Below are positions 23,600 through 35,022 of a stretch of 64,000 nucleotides of DNA, piece by piece. The position numbers were made by a program, and so were the translations under genes. Position 1 is the stretch's first letter, and each line of letters opens with the position of its first letter. The notes under the pieces are model-generated. The model saw only the letters and a list, made by a program, of their open reading frames with translations, was not told where the DNA came from and did no database searches. Origin of the DNA: Norana najaformis (Eukaryota; Annelida; Clitellata; Crassiclitellata; Hormogastridae); the NCBI GenBank assembly GCA_964023275.1, contig OZ029915.1, positions 598,501 through 662,500 on the forward strand, written 5' to 3'.

Positions 23600-24250
23600 G
23601 ACTTTCCAAGTTGCAAATCGATTGGGCGTCGAATCCGAGATTCGCCCGATTTGTAGAGTTGCGCTAACTCGAGTAAAGACACAGTCTTTCGATTTTTTCT
23701 TGTAATATTAAATCAACAGTTCGGTCATGCCAATTACATCTGTCGCAAACAATAAATCTTCTATCGGCACGAATCTATAAATTGATATCGTCAGCAACAC
23801 TGAGAGTCACTCATAAGTCCAAATTGAGCAGAACACACTGCCGCTGTAACACATACTTAAACACTGGCAGGCTCTTTCCTTTCAATGTTTTCACTATCTC
23901 CATATGTAGCCTCAAGCCCGTTGTGTCGGCAAAATGTGCCCTGGCACAACTTTGACTCTTCGCTAACGCCAGACTAACGTTTCACCGCCTGAGCGCCACG
24001 TGACAAAATGAGTGCTAGCCGACGTCAGACCAGTCCCAGCACATGATTCAGACCTACTTTAGACAAGTCACTAACCCTCTGACTCATCACAGTCGTCAGG
24101 CCAACGCTCTTAGCGCTCAAGTTCTCACGTGACGCCTTCGCCAAACCAGCTGACTCATCACTACGTATCACCAACGTCAAATTGCGTGATCGATGCGTGT
24201 TCCATTGGTACAACTGGATTTTCCACAACTTAGTGACTCATCACATCTGT
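23600..24250 (+). mobile_element. Diverged dispersed element (copy 1)
   Basis: Shares several blocks in the same order with 60190-60740, for example GCTAACTCGAGTAAAGACAC and CCACGTGACAAAAT, with diverged sequence between. No coding capacity seen. Boundaries approximate. Confidence 0.45.
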
Positions 24251-24404
24251 GATGCGTCGGCGAAAAAACACGTTCACATGTACCAGTCAGCGACTCTCCG
24301 GAAAAGCCATTTCCCTTTCCTTAGGACCAATGCCACGCTGGAAGAAAAGGCATTTTAAGCATTCACGTTTGCAAGCAAATGCACTCTTATGCCTAGCTCT
24401 TGCG

Positions 24405-24590
24405 ATCGTAACCGTAAGCTCGAGATTTCTACAGCGCCCAGCCAAGTCGCAGGAACCAGCTTATTCAAGGCGCTCATTCAAAACAAAATCGATAGACAAG
24501 AAGGATTGGGTTCCATCCAGGTCAAGATCCAAACAAAGGTCAGACAGGCAAGCAGTCGGCTACAGTGGATGGTGTTTGAAATAACTTAAA
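24405..24590 (-). mobile_element. SINE-like family B
   Basis: CGTAAGCTCGAGATTTCTAC through AAAACAAAATCGATAGACAA to GGCTACAGTGGATGGTGTTT. Confidence 0.85.
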
Positions 24591-26212
24591 AGCTGTTATC
24601 CTTTGATAATTTGTCATAACTGATGAAACTTTAAAATATAATGTATTCGCGCCTTTTCTGACTGTTATGTATGAAGCAAGGTGCTGGTTCACGTGCGTTT
24701 CCAAAGTCTGGTGTCAAAAACATCGGATTACTAATAATTAAATATAAGGTTTTGTCTCCCAACCCAGCAGGTAAGTAAACACTGCATACAGCTGTTTGTG
24801 TTATGGTGTCTAATTAAAATTTTACACCTGAGGTTAATTCGGAGGTATAAAATTGCACAAGAAAACGCGCAACTGCAGCTTAACCTGCGTCTGATATTAA
24901 TGCCCCGCGAAAGGCGACTACGGCAAAAGCTCCGAATTGATGGCTTGCGAAAGCTCGAGTATAGTGTATGGGTAGATGGGTTTATGCTATTTTCAACGCC
25001 GGATTATGTTAATTAGGAGCCAATTACCCGCGTTAATCACCGGTGTGGTATGAAAAATATATGTTCTCACGAAACCGCTACTACGTGCCTGGCAGAATTT
25101 GTTCCAGGAAAGAAGCAGACCGTTGTGCTAACTTATCGACTAGTTTCGGTTACGCGGTGGCTTAAAAAAACAAATAAACGACTGCATATGGTGATGAGGC
25201 GAATTGCTTTTGCGCACACCAACCGCGGCCCTGTTATTACGCTGTCCCTAGGAAGGAAACCGGATTTCAATATAGTCAGCTAATTGCATTCCGTCTACAG
25301 AAACACTGTGTGTTATTGTTCGCTTTATGACTGTGAGTATATGCAGTGTACGTGTGCTCGGCTTGTGTGCTCAGTATTTATTGTTGCTAATACCCACTGC
25401 ATGATGCAGACCACCGTTGGGTATTCAGCGATACCATGCTTACCCATATGCCCAGCTATTACTTGGTTTGAGTATTTAGGTCCTTAAGATACAAGTGCCG
25501 CCTACTTTGCATAGATTACAGTGTCTGGCTGCAAAATCTCGGGAGTCCATCATCTTTGGTAATGGTTACTCGTTAAATCTAAAGACACGATCCACTGTTA
25601 TGCCGATTTAATAAGGATCTACTGGAATTGTTTCCAATATATGGACGTATATCACGCAAATCAGTGATCCCACGTTCTGCTCAGTCGCTTCTGTCAGTTC
25701 GGTCTCAACTTTAAACTTACCTTTTTCAGTTGGCTTATCCGCCATAGACTGCCTCTCTGTCTTGTGAACTGACCTTCTGGATATTGACCTGATTGCGGCT
25801 TGGGTTTCGTGCGCCATCGGTTGACGCCTTGCGCATTAGACAGCGGCGCATCAGAAGTTACTAATTATTATTTATATCATTGTTAATCGTTATTGCATAG
25901 CAGTTTCAAGCGGGCACAACAGCGTAGACTGCAAGAAATCCTAAAAGAAAGACGACCGATCAGAATAAAAGCAATATAATGAACGTTAGAGTTTCAAATG
26001 GTCAAAGGATAAAAAGTTTCAATCGATGATTGTAATGGCTGTATAGAAAAAGAAGCAGAATGCAAAAATAAACGCATGTCGCACATATTTCACTGTTGGA
26101 TGAAATAAAAGAATCATTTATCCAGCTCCAGAGTTACCGTCAGCTCAGGAATAGTTTCTTCTAAGAGTGTGAATAACCCCGATCGAATCATAAGAATATC
26201 ACAGGTAGAGGC

Positions 26213-26365
26213 GACCGAAATTCGGTTTCGGTTTCGGCGCCGAAAGTGTCCATATGGCGACTTTCGGCATAGTTTCGGTTTCGGCCGAAAGAGAAAAGCT
26301 AACTTTCGGTTTACTTTCGGTTTCGGCCGAAAGTGATCTTGGCTTTCGGTCGCCAACCGAAAGTC
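26213..26365. repeat. Cluster of CTTTCGG/CCGAAAG palindromic units
   Basis: About ten copies of TTCGGTTTCGG, ACTTTCGG or CCGAAAG, including TTTCGGTTTCGGCCGAAAG twice. Confidence 0.85.
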
Positions 26366-26499
26366 TATTGTTACGCTCACAGGTGGTCTGTCTGCTGCTG
26401 TTGCTAATATATATAACTAGCGATAGTAGCGGTGAGCAGCTGTTTAGTACAGCAGGACAGTTGTATGCTGATCGGCGCAGCTGCCTGCTGGGCGAGAAT

Positions 26500-27187
26500 G
26501 CCGAAAAACTGCTGTTTCTGAACTACCATATTCGTTTGTTTGGATTCAATTCAAATGATATGAAATGGACGGTCATGATTAACGACAAGGAGGTCAAGAT
26601 CATGGATGATTTCTGCTACCTCGGTAGCTTAATAACAGCAGACAGCAGCTGTGACAGGGAGGTACGGATACGCATAGGAAAGGCAAATGCTGCTTTTGGG
26701 ATACTCGAAAAGATATGGAAGGACAACGGGTGCAGTTTGAGGACCAAGATTCGTCTATATGAACTCATAGTATTAAGCACATTGCTGTGTGGATCTGCGA
26801 CTTGGCCAGTGACGGTGGCAAACAAAAATAGACTGGATGCAGCACATCACGGATGGTTGAGGAGAATTCCGCACATTTCTTGGCGTGGTTAGATATAAAA
26901 TAAAACTATAAGGGAAAGGACGGGAGAATAGGATATAGAGAATAAGATAAGAAGGAGAAGACTGAAATGGACGGGACATGTAATTCGTATGAACAAAGAG
27001 AGAAGAGCCAAACAAGCAATGAACTGGGTTCCTGAAAATAAACAGAGGAGAGGAAGACGAAGGAAGAACTGGCCAGAGACCATCAGAGACTACATTGGGT
27101 GTTTGGAGATGTCATGGTATGAGGCAGGAAGATTGACGGTCGGCAGAGATGAATGGAGAAGCTGCGTTACTCGATGTTCAATTTGAT
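26500..27187 (+). mobile_element. LINE reverse-transcriptase 3' fragment (copy 2)
   Basis: Carries the post-RT region of a non-LTR element: FCYLGSLITADSSCDREV, RIRIGKANAAFGILEKIW, LSTLLCGSATWPVT, then a TAG/TAA break at 26890-26898, then RRRLKWTGHVIRMNKE, RRGRRRKNWPETIRDYIG and a terminal DEWRSCVTRCSI. These are the YLGS, RTKIRLY, GHV-RM and W-x2-V-x2-C landmarks of such elements. 5'-truncated and disabled. Confidence 0.85.
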
Positions 27188-28736
27188 TTTTTAGAAATAT
27201 TTGTTTACCGTGACCTACTTCAATTCTTCTCAAACTCAGCAGGCAGATTGATCGAATGATTGGCCCTGGCTTCCAAACTTCCGCTTTCCACACAATAATC
27301 TGTGTTGGTTAATATGCGCGCCTCCTACAACTTCAGTAGCACGAATTTGTACGACAGATCTTTAGAACAAATCTTTTTACTGCGTTTATTGCGAAACCGA
27401 TGAATGAAATTTGCGCATAATATATTTGCCACAATTAATTTATTTGAAATTAGATGACGTTGCCGTTTTATTAACGAAACATAAACCATTGTTACGCAAT
27501 CGTGACGTCATTTCTAGTACTTATTTTGCCAATTTCATAATTAGTTAAGCGGAATTTCTAAAAGACGTCACTGCGGGAAAATAATTATGGGGTTCCATCT
27601 ATGAAAGCTTCCCAAAACTCAATTCTACAATAGCTGAAGACAATTCTAATAACCGTTAGCGTTAAATATAAACGGAACTTTATGCCGTCTGTCACAATGT
27701 CAGCAAGATTATTAGATTTTAGCAAATAATTTTGCGTACAAAGTGTAAGGGAACAATTTATGTCACCAGTCACAACATAGACAAGATTGTTAGATAATTT
27801 TATCCAATAAGCTATTAAGCATGCCTATATTGTGAATGGTGGCATAGATATCAAGCTGATTAATGCTTTCAAGCAATGCTTCTATAATAAAATTATAGAA
27901 TCCTATGAAACAGATATAAATTTAATGGAATACAGCAACAATATATGTCTTCATATAACCCTGTACATTATCATACTTGACAAACAGAGCTCTAATTACA
28001 TATGTTTAGCCGTGACGAATGATATAATTAACCTGTCAGACCATGAAAATTTGTGACCGATAGTAGTTTCAGTTTTCCATCTTACAGGACTGTAAGCCAT
28101 TAGTTTTGGAATACAGTGAAAAATTGAGTTGGCTTTGAGTAATGAAGCTGCGGTTAGCCATTTAATAGCATAGCAAACACTTGCACTTTATAGACTAAGT
28201 ATGCACGAAGCGGGAGTAGGTAACATAGGTGAACTTGCGTGGAAACAAGCAGATAGAGAAGCACCGACGCAGACAGAGAAGAGGTCGCTCCAGAGGCGAG
28301 GTGTAGTATGTGACATGGATGGGTCTGAGAACTTCAGTTGAGCAGTGACTGGAATCAGACGAGACTGAGGTCAGAGGGCGATGGGGAAGGAGCGTAGCGA
28401 AGGGATGCAGAGGGGAACAGTTGTCTCCGGGCGCGGGGCTGAGAGAGGGCAAATTGAGGGCGCAAACTGGTAACTGGATGCTTTCAGTTTTCGAAAATTA
28501 GCTTAGATTTTGGACATAGGGGGGCAGGTTTTGTTTCTCGCCCCAAAGCGCAGGAGACCCTAGCTACGCGACTTTGGTCGGGTAGAGCAGAGTGGTTCGA
28601 TGGCGAAAAGATCGGTGAGTTGGGTATACGGCACAGATTGCAAATTTCATTCATCGGTTTCCTAAGAAACGCAGTAAAAAGATTTGTGAATGAGATAAAT
28701 TGAGCGAATGTGCTGCCACCTAGCGAATGGATTGAA

Positions 28737-28950
28737 ACTCACCATCCTCTCTCCTGGCTGGAATTACTCCCTCCTAGGGATTAAAACTCACCATCTTCTC
28801 TCCTTCTAGATGGAATTAATCCCTCCTAGGGATTAAAACTCACCATCCTCTCTCCTTCTGGTTGGAATTACTCCCTCCTAGGGATTAAAACTCACCATCC
28901 TCTCTCCTTCTGGCTGGAATTAATCCCTCCTATGGATTAAAACTCACCAT
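28737..28950. repeat. 52-bp minisatellite, about 4 copies
   Basis: The unit begins ACTCACCATCCTCTCTCC and ends CTCCTAGGGATTAAA. Unit starts are at 28737, 28786, 28838, 28890 and 28942, so spacing is 49 then 52, 52, 52. Copies differ at few positions. Confidence 0.92.
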
Positions 28951-29532
28951 ACTGCTCGCTTTCCTGCATTAAAATTTCGTTGGCTGTTTTTGAACTCGTA
29001 AGAATCCCGGAGGCAGCTGAAGGTAGTTCGCATGTTAATCGTTTCTAACAATGGCTAACACATACGATTCATTGCAGGTGGTTTAGTGATACTCCCTATC
29101 GAAAACCAGGCCATGGCTTCGTCTGGAAAACTTATTTGTACAAAGCATTTCGGTTTTTATTGCGGTGCAGGGCAGTAGTAGGAGATGCAGGTATAAGGTT
29201 GCAAATGATGTTAATTAAATGTTTAAGCATATTTTATATGGCATTTTATGAGACACCGACAAAGTTGATTTAATTGTTTCGCTTCAGTGGTTTAAGTATT
29301 ACGATTTGACTTTAAAATGGCCTGTTTCTTTGGAAAAGGTGCGACTCTTAATTTTATAAGGAATTTCGGTTGCTTTATATTCTTATATGTAGGTAGTGAC
29401 GTCCCAGATGTAACTCGAAGGACATTAGCGTGAATTGTATGATTTTACAATTAGGAGTCATTGTTTTCAGGCCTATATGATATTTGATATTAGGCCTATA
29501 ATAGGATTTATAGCGTAATGAATGATAGGTGA

Positions 29533-29745
29533 CTGTTGGGCTATTTATGAGCGTCAGGATGCCGGTTCGCATACCGATCGTGGCTGTATGTGAGAGATTT
29601 GAATCTCGGGATAGCACGGGGACCTTTCATGGCGTGGCGCCCATTCAAACGGGCAGCGGTGGTGAAGGATCTCACCCGATTAATTTATTGAGAGAAGAGC
29701 GGGGTCGAGGCCATACGGTCGCTATAGAAAACATGTGTATTTACA
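29533..29745 (+). mobile_element. SINE family A
   Basis: Has the head GGATGCCGGTTCGCATACCG, the body and the end GGTCGCTATAGAAAA. Confidence 0.8.
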
Positions 29746-30159
29746 TTTATGTGGCCCTGTTACACAGGAGGATGATTACAAATTTATGGGTTCATGGGTA
29801 TTTTCCATAACTTTGGCATGAACTGAATTTTTCCATAAGTAGGCCTGGTGTGTACCTTGAGCCATGGACATAACATCTTCCTTCAATTCTGTCTTGGTAA
29901 CATTAAAGACCACAGTCTGTCTGGTGGTAGGCCACCCTTACTCTCTTCTGGCTGAATTCAAAGCCAGATTTATGACCAACTTATGCATTGTTGTGCACAG
30001 TTTCTTACAGGATAATTATTGTTGTTTATGAGATTTACAAAACAATTTCTGCTGTCAAAGAATTCAGATTTTAAATATACTTTTGTAGTGAAATAGACAC
30101 GAAAAACTATTGTTGTAACCATCAAGTAGAACAAACGACGTTATTGGGATATATGAAAC

Positions 30160-30372
30160 TTATTCTTCCTCTTCCCCTTATCTCACTTTCCGGTTCAATT
30201 CCAAACACCATCCACTGTAGCCGTCTGCTTGTCTGCCTGACTCTTGGATCTTGACCTGGAACAGAACCTTTGTTGCCTATCGATTTTGTTTTGACTGAGC
30301 GCCTATGAATAAGCAAGCTCTAGTTGGGTACTGTAGAACTCTCGAGCTTACGATTTTGATTACGATTACAGC
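30160..30372 (+). mobile_element. SINE-like family B
   Basis: TTCTTCCTCTTCCCCTTATC to GATTTTGATTACGATTACAG. Confidence 0.85.
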
Positions 30373-30516
30373 AGCTTAACACCGGCCTAAAAATTCTCCC
30401 TGTCACCAGTTTCTCTACTCCAAGAGTATTTTATTTTGCCTTATGCCATTATCTCAAAACCTTCAAAATCCAAATGAGCTGCTTGCTACTCAAGCCTATA
30501 ACGACTTGTGATTTGC

Positions 30517-30600
30517 TTCGTAATCGTAATCGTCATTCCGAGATTTCTACAGCGCCCAACGAAAGCCACATCACGGGGATCAGCTTATTACTAAGGTGCA
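30517..30600 (-). mobile_element. SINE-like family B, 3' fragment
   Basis: CGTAATCGTAATCGTCATTC then GAGATTTCTACAGCGCCCAA; facing the copy at 30160 about 150 bp away. Confidence 0.7.
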
Positions 30601-31977
30601 CGGATAGGATATGTAAGTATGTGTGTTTCAGAACACTTGATATAGCGCCCTTTAAGCGCCAGGTGTCTGCGGAGGTCAACCTTTCTAGCTTTGATTTATT
30701 GCAGGCCTTTGATATCATTTCCTATATACAGTGTATTCATCACCACCTACGCATTCCTTCGTCAAGTATTCATCTCGGGCGAATACACTATGTGAAAAAC
30801 ACGTCTACTAAGGAAGTGTCGTTTAAAGTGTTATATCAGTTATAAATATCTGACTTGCTCGGCTCAGTTTTATGGGCTTGGCTGTACCTCAGAATTAGTA
30901 CAGAAAATTCCCCATGTATATCTATACATCTGAGTTCATCGTATTCCGCCGAAAACTGTATGAGCAACAGCCAAACAACCTAGGCCTGACCTCTGAACCT
31001 TGACCTGGAACCTAACAACAGTCTTGACAACAACACAAAGCCCCAAAACCAGCCACTTTGTTCGCAACTAACGGCAAACAGCAGGATTGTACCATTTGTG
31101 TTGGAATTTGAGAATTGACACTTCACGCTTGGCCGGCTCCTAAGGTTATTTAGGCTAGGTCAGTACAGTGTCATCAATCCATGCGAGGAGACAATTATAC
31201 AGCCCCTATGTCTTCTTACTAGTCCATACTCTAAGCTCTTAGTCATTCGCCCGACTAGATTGGTTACAGTATGCAGGATTTTGAAGGAGAGGCGTTTGAC
31301 AGTATAATTGTAATTAAATATCGACTCAGGTGTTAAAGAGAATGCGGTAATATTTACATAAACACAGTATGGAACATAACGCTGGTTCCCATTCCTTCTT
31401 TAGATTCACTCCATCTTTTTTCTCTTTCTTCCTGTCTCCCACGCAAGCCTTTCTCTGCATGTTTTCCTTATGTCTTGGTTCTTTCCGTCTCTCTTTCCAT
31501 CTGTTGAACTGTCTCTGTTTCTTTGCTTGCCACCTTCAAAGTCTCTTTCTCTAATCTTTTCTGCCACTGTCCGTCTGACTGTCTCTCTCGCTCTTTAGCT
31601 CATATGTAATCATTTTACTTCCTGTATCGTTAAAAAATTATTGAAATTTATAATGTAAGAGTTACTGTGAACAAGAAAAGGGAGACCGAGGTATAATAGA
31701 GAACTGATGTATAGGTCAACCTATTATGGAGATAGACACGAGATCTGATTGGCAAATATAACCAGTGAGCCATACGTCAGCCTCAGTGCTTAGGCAAAAA
31801 TGGTGGAAAATCCCACTCTATTATTACAGAAAAAAATTTCACGCTTCAAAGTCAAAAGTTTTTAGACCAATTTTTAAATTAGGCAGCACTAACTATTCTT
31901 TCCACGCTTCGTTGACTTTTGGCAGCGGCGTTCTTCCCACCTTCTTTCTTTATACGCATGCTTAACTTTTGTCCCTA

Positions 31978-32115
31978 GCTTTCGTGCACGGGGACCTTAA
32001 ATGGCATGGCGCCCATTCAAACGGACAGCGGTGGTGAAGGATCTCACCCGATAAATTCATTGCAAAATGAGCAGGGTCAGATGGGTCATAAGGTCGCTAC
32101 ATAAACCTATACATT
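31978..32115 (+). mobile_element. SINE family A, truncated
   Basis: Begins inside the body (CACGGGGACCTTAAATGG) and runs to AAGGTCGCTACATAAA. Confidence 0.75.
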
Positions 32116-33639
32116 TGTCCGTGTCTTTCTGTCCGCGTGTACGTCTGTGTATGTCTCTCCCCCTGTATATATAATATAATGCATGTATATATATATATAT
32201 ATATATTTCTTACTTGTATTTAGCCATGCTGGGTAGTCTTCGAACATCGCTGAATGTGCCAGCTATGAGTCGCACCTTTGAAAACTGGCAATCAATTTAC
32301 CCGCAAGAAACTATATAGGCTCGTCTACTGCAAATTACCCTTATCGAAACATGGCATATATCCCGGAGACCTGATTCAGATATATGGGTTATTTTAAATA
32401 TAGATCATTGGGTCAACATGTCATCGTAACTGTCTCATCAGCCTCATGCACATTCCTTAGCTATTGCAATCTGTGTATCGCACATGGGTAGGACTCTGAT
32501 GTATACAACTGTAGGCCTACAGCCACTTCTGTGTGGCAAAATGTAACAAGAAAACACAGTCGAAAAACACAAGAAGTAAATTTTTCACGAATATGATGTT
32601 TACCCATCAAACAGATAATTATAAAGGTTCTATCTGTTAATTGAAGCAGAAGTACTGGCCTCGGAAATGGTTCAAGTTGATATGAGGTGCTACGTCGCTC
32701 GCTTTTGAATGCTTCTAAAGGAGTTATATCAACTACCAAATGTACGCCCGATCTAAAGAAACGGTAGAAGCAACCGAGGATATGGTAGGAGTCGTATGAC
32801 ATTAGTAATCTGCATTACACTGTAAAAGTAGCCTAGACTTAGTTACATCTATGTTACACTGTAAAGTTTACCCTAAAGGAATGGTAGAAGTATACGCTAC
32901 GCCGCACTGCATAGTCTTTTGAATGATAGATTAAGTATGCCAAGGAAATGAGAAAACCGCACTGCGTATGGTAAGCGTGAAACATCCGCCGTGCTGTACA
33001 GCCATTGGAATAGTAACCTCCGCTGCAGCGTGTGGTCCGATCGACTGGAGATTATCTCAGACAAGTAGACAGTATTCTGGCTTTCTGTATATTCACCTGA
33101 ATGCCGCTTGATTTTTTTGTACTCCAGCAGCTGATGCCTTGTGCATGAGATACCTGCGCTACAGAAGTTGCAAATTACAAATTACAATTCTAATGCTTCG
33201 AGAAATTCGTTCTCTCATTTCTCTGTTCTCATCAAATATCTCAGTTCTTTCAATGCAAGTCGTTGATTATATTATTTAACAGTCTTCTTGTCTGATACTC
33301 TTAAGCTTTGAACTGCATTCGCTACAAACCACTTTTACCATAACATTCCAAAGTCTGATAGAAATACTCACAGTTGGCAAACATTTTACATACACAAAGC
33401 ATCCGATATTTCCAGGAAATCTAAAACGCTGATGACTTTATAACTTGTTATCTTAGCCTCCCGAGTATCGCATTGAGCCAAACCTGAAGCACTTCAGTGA
33501 CATAAATTAGAACCGATACCATGAGACTGTGACTCAAACAACATTGCTTCAAGACGCGAAGATATGACGGTGAACGACAACAGCGAGCAGACAATGAACT
33601 ATAATGCCCAAGAATTAAAATCAAACTGAACCTAGTGAA

Positions 33640-33897
33640 GAATCAATCCTATTGAGAAATTCAACCTAACCTGAACGCAACCGAATCTGGTGAGAAATTC
33701 AACTGATTCTAATAAGAATCTAATCGTAGCTTAATCAACAATCCAACCAAGCCAAGTGAAAATTCAACCGAGCTTACCAAGACCCTACTAACCATGTCTA
33801 GTGACATATTAAACCAATCTACCAGGACATGAGAAATTCAATCTAACCAGTGAGATTTTAACCGTTTCTGGTGAGAAATTCAACAGATTCAAGTGGT
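33640..33897 (-). repeat. Degenerate short repeats in the 3' flank of the ZIP gene
   Basis: The motif GTGAGAAATTCAAC (plus strand) or close variants recurs near 33648, 33692, 33758, 33829 and 33870, with AACC-rich spacers. If transcribed with the ZIP gene it lies in the 3' UTR. Confidence 0.6.
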
Positions 33898-35022
33898 TCA
33901 GTGAGAAAGTGTGACGTTGGCAGTGTTGTTATAGTTGCATCCGTTGTCCTGGGCAGAGTGTGGAGAGCTGCCTGGAATGACAGCGAAAGCCGAAAGGAAG
34001 ACGTACCCAAAGAAAATGGCCAGGATCTTGGAGACGGGAGTGTTCTGCGTGATCTGACCTTCGAGGATCTCGTAGAAGATGACGTAGATGAAGCACCCGG
34101 AAGTGAGTGCCTGGAGGACCCCGTTGGCGATCTCCACCCCCGGGTCGTTCTCCATCGTCTCGTAGATGGCTGTCGCGATCAACACCCCGATCGGATTCAT
34201 CAGGGTGTAGACGGTGCAAGCCAAGAGGACTGGACACATGCGGTTCGGATTGACACGGACCAGTTGGAGCCCAAGGCAGAAGGTGATGACTGACTCGTGG
34301 ACGATGATTCCGATGAAAATCGCCCAGACTTCGACCACAGTCTGTTTCAGTCCGATGGTCATTCCCTCGAGGACGGAGTCGATCGAAAGGGCCATCATCA
34401 TCACGACTGATCGAGCGGTTGACTCTGGACTGATGTTGACCACATCGACCATCGACTGTGTCCTCGAGAGCGTTCCAGACGCAACCCCGTTGGCCAGTCG
34501 GATGGTGGTGGTAGAGCCACGCCTGTGTCGAGCCACGTAGTCGTCCACCACGATCCCATCATGCAGTTCCACGGGATATTCATCCCCTACCAGTCTCGCT
34601 CCACTCTGACTGCTTGTGATCCGGCTCGAGCCGGATTCATTATCATGGGCTCGGGTGGCATCTCCATTGCAGTTTCTTCCGGACTCTTTCTTGGCCCTGG
34701 CGTTGACAAAATGCACCAATTTATCTAGCGCCAGCATGACGAAGAAGCCGAGTCCGATAAGCATGTCTGGCAACGGATAGACGATCCCGTTGGGTTTCAT
34801 GACATTCGTCTCGATGAGGAATCGAACCGCAGGCGCCATGAAAACGAGGTAGGAGGAGAGGAAGACGCCGCCGGCGAAGCACGATAAAAGGTCAAGACAC
34901 AGCTGACCCCGGGCGCCATATTTGGTAACGATGCCCACCATCTTAATCGGAAGTAGGAAGCAGATCGGCATCGCTACAAACATGATGACCCCGCAGATTA
35001 TCTTGGCATGCCACCGCAACAT
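33898..35022 (-). CDS. ZIP (SLC39) family metal transporter, intronless, 374 aa
   Basis: Multi-pass transporter that moves zinc (or a related divalent metal) into the cytosol; closest in layout to the SLC39A1/2/3 group. Start ATG at 35022 gives a hydrophobic first segment (IICGVIMFVAMPICFLLPI), then LDLLSCFAGGVFLSSYLVFM, a third segment near LIGLGFFVMLALDKLVHF, a hydrophilic variable loop of about 95 residues, then the C-terminal block ALSIDSVLEGMTIGLK, IIVHESVITFCLGLQL, and further segments ending GYVFLSAFAVIPG. The family TM4 motif is normally HSVFEGLAIGL; here the His is Asp (IDSVLEG). The TM5 HE pair is kept. No introns, no frame damage; stop TGA at 33898-33900. A functional gene is likely, and a retrocopy origin is possible. 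Confidence 0.92.
   Translation of the reverse strand: MLRWHAKIICGVIMFVAMPICFLLPIKMVGIVTKYGARGQLCLDLLSCFAGGVFLSSYLVFMAPAVRFLIETNVMKPNGIVYPLPDMLIGLGFFVMLALDKLVHFVNARAKKESGRNCNGDATRAHDNESGSSRITSSQSGARLVGDEYPVELHDGIVVDDYVARHRRGSTTTIRLANGVASGTLSRTQSMVDVVNISPESTARSVVMMMALSIDSVLEGMTIGLKQTVVEVWAIFIGIIVHESVITFCLGLQLVRVNPNRMCPVLLACTVYTLMNPIGVLIATAIYETMENDPGVEIANGVLQALTSGCFIYVIFYEILEGQITQNTPVSKILAIFFGYVFLSAFAVIPGSSPHSAQDNGCNYNNTANVTLSH

Larger units (their letters stand above)
14824..33897. other. Gene-poor 19-kb interval
   Basis: Apart from the listed LINE and SINE pieces, palindrome, minisatellite and element 23600-24250, I see no confident gene. Open frames at 20134-20412 (-), 20385-20600 (+, ends ENAARIITQYWPNEQVNRY), 22682-22939 and 25050-25283 (+) have no recognisable domain. 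31400-31600 is CT-rich. 17650-18250 is a purine-rich (GGA/GGGA) stretch without a supportable reading frame. Confidence 0.5.
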
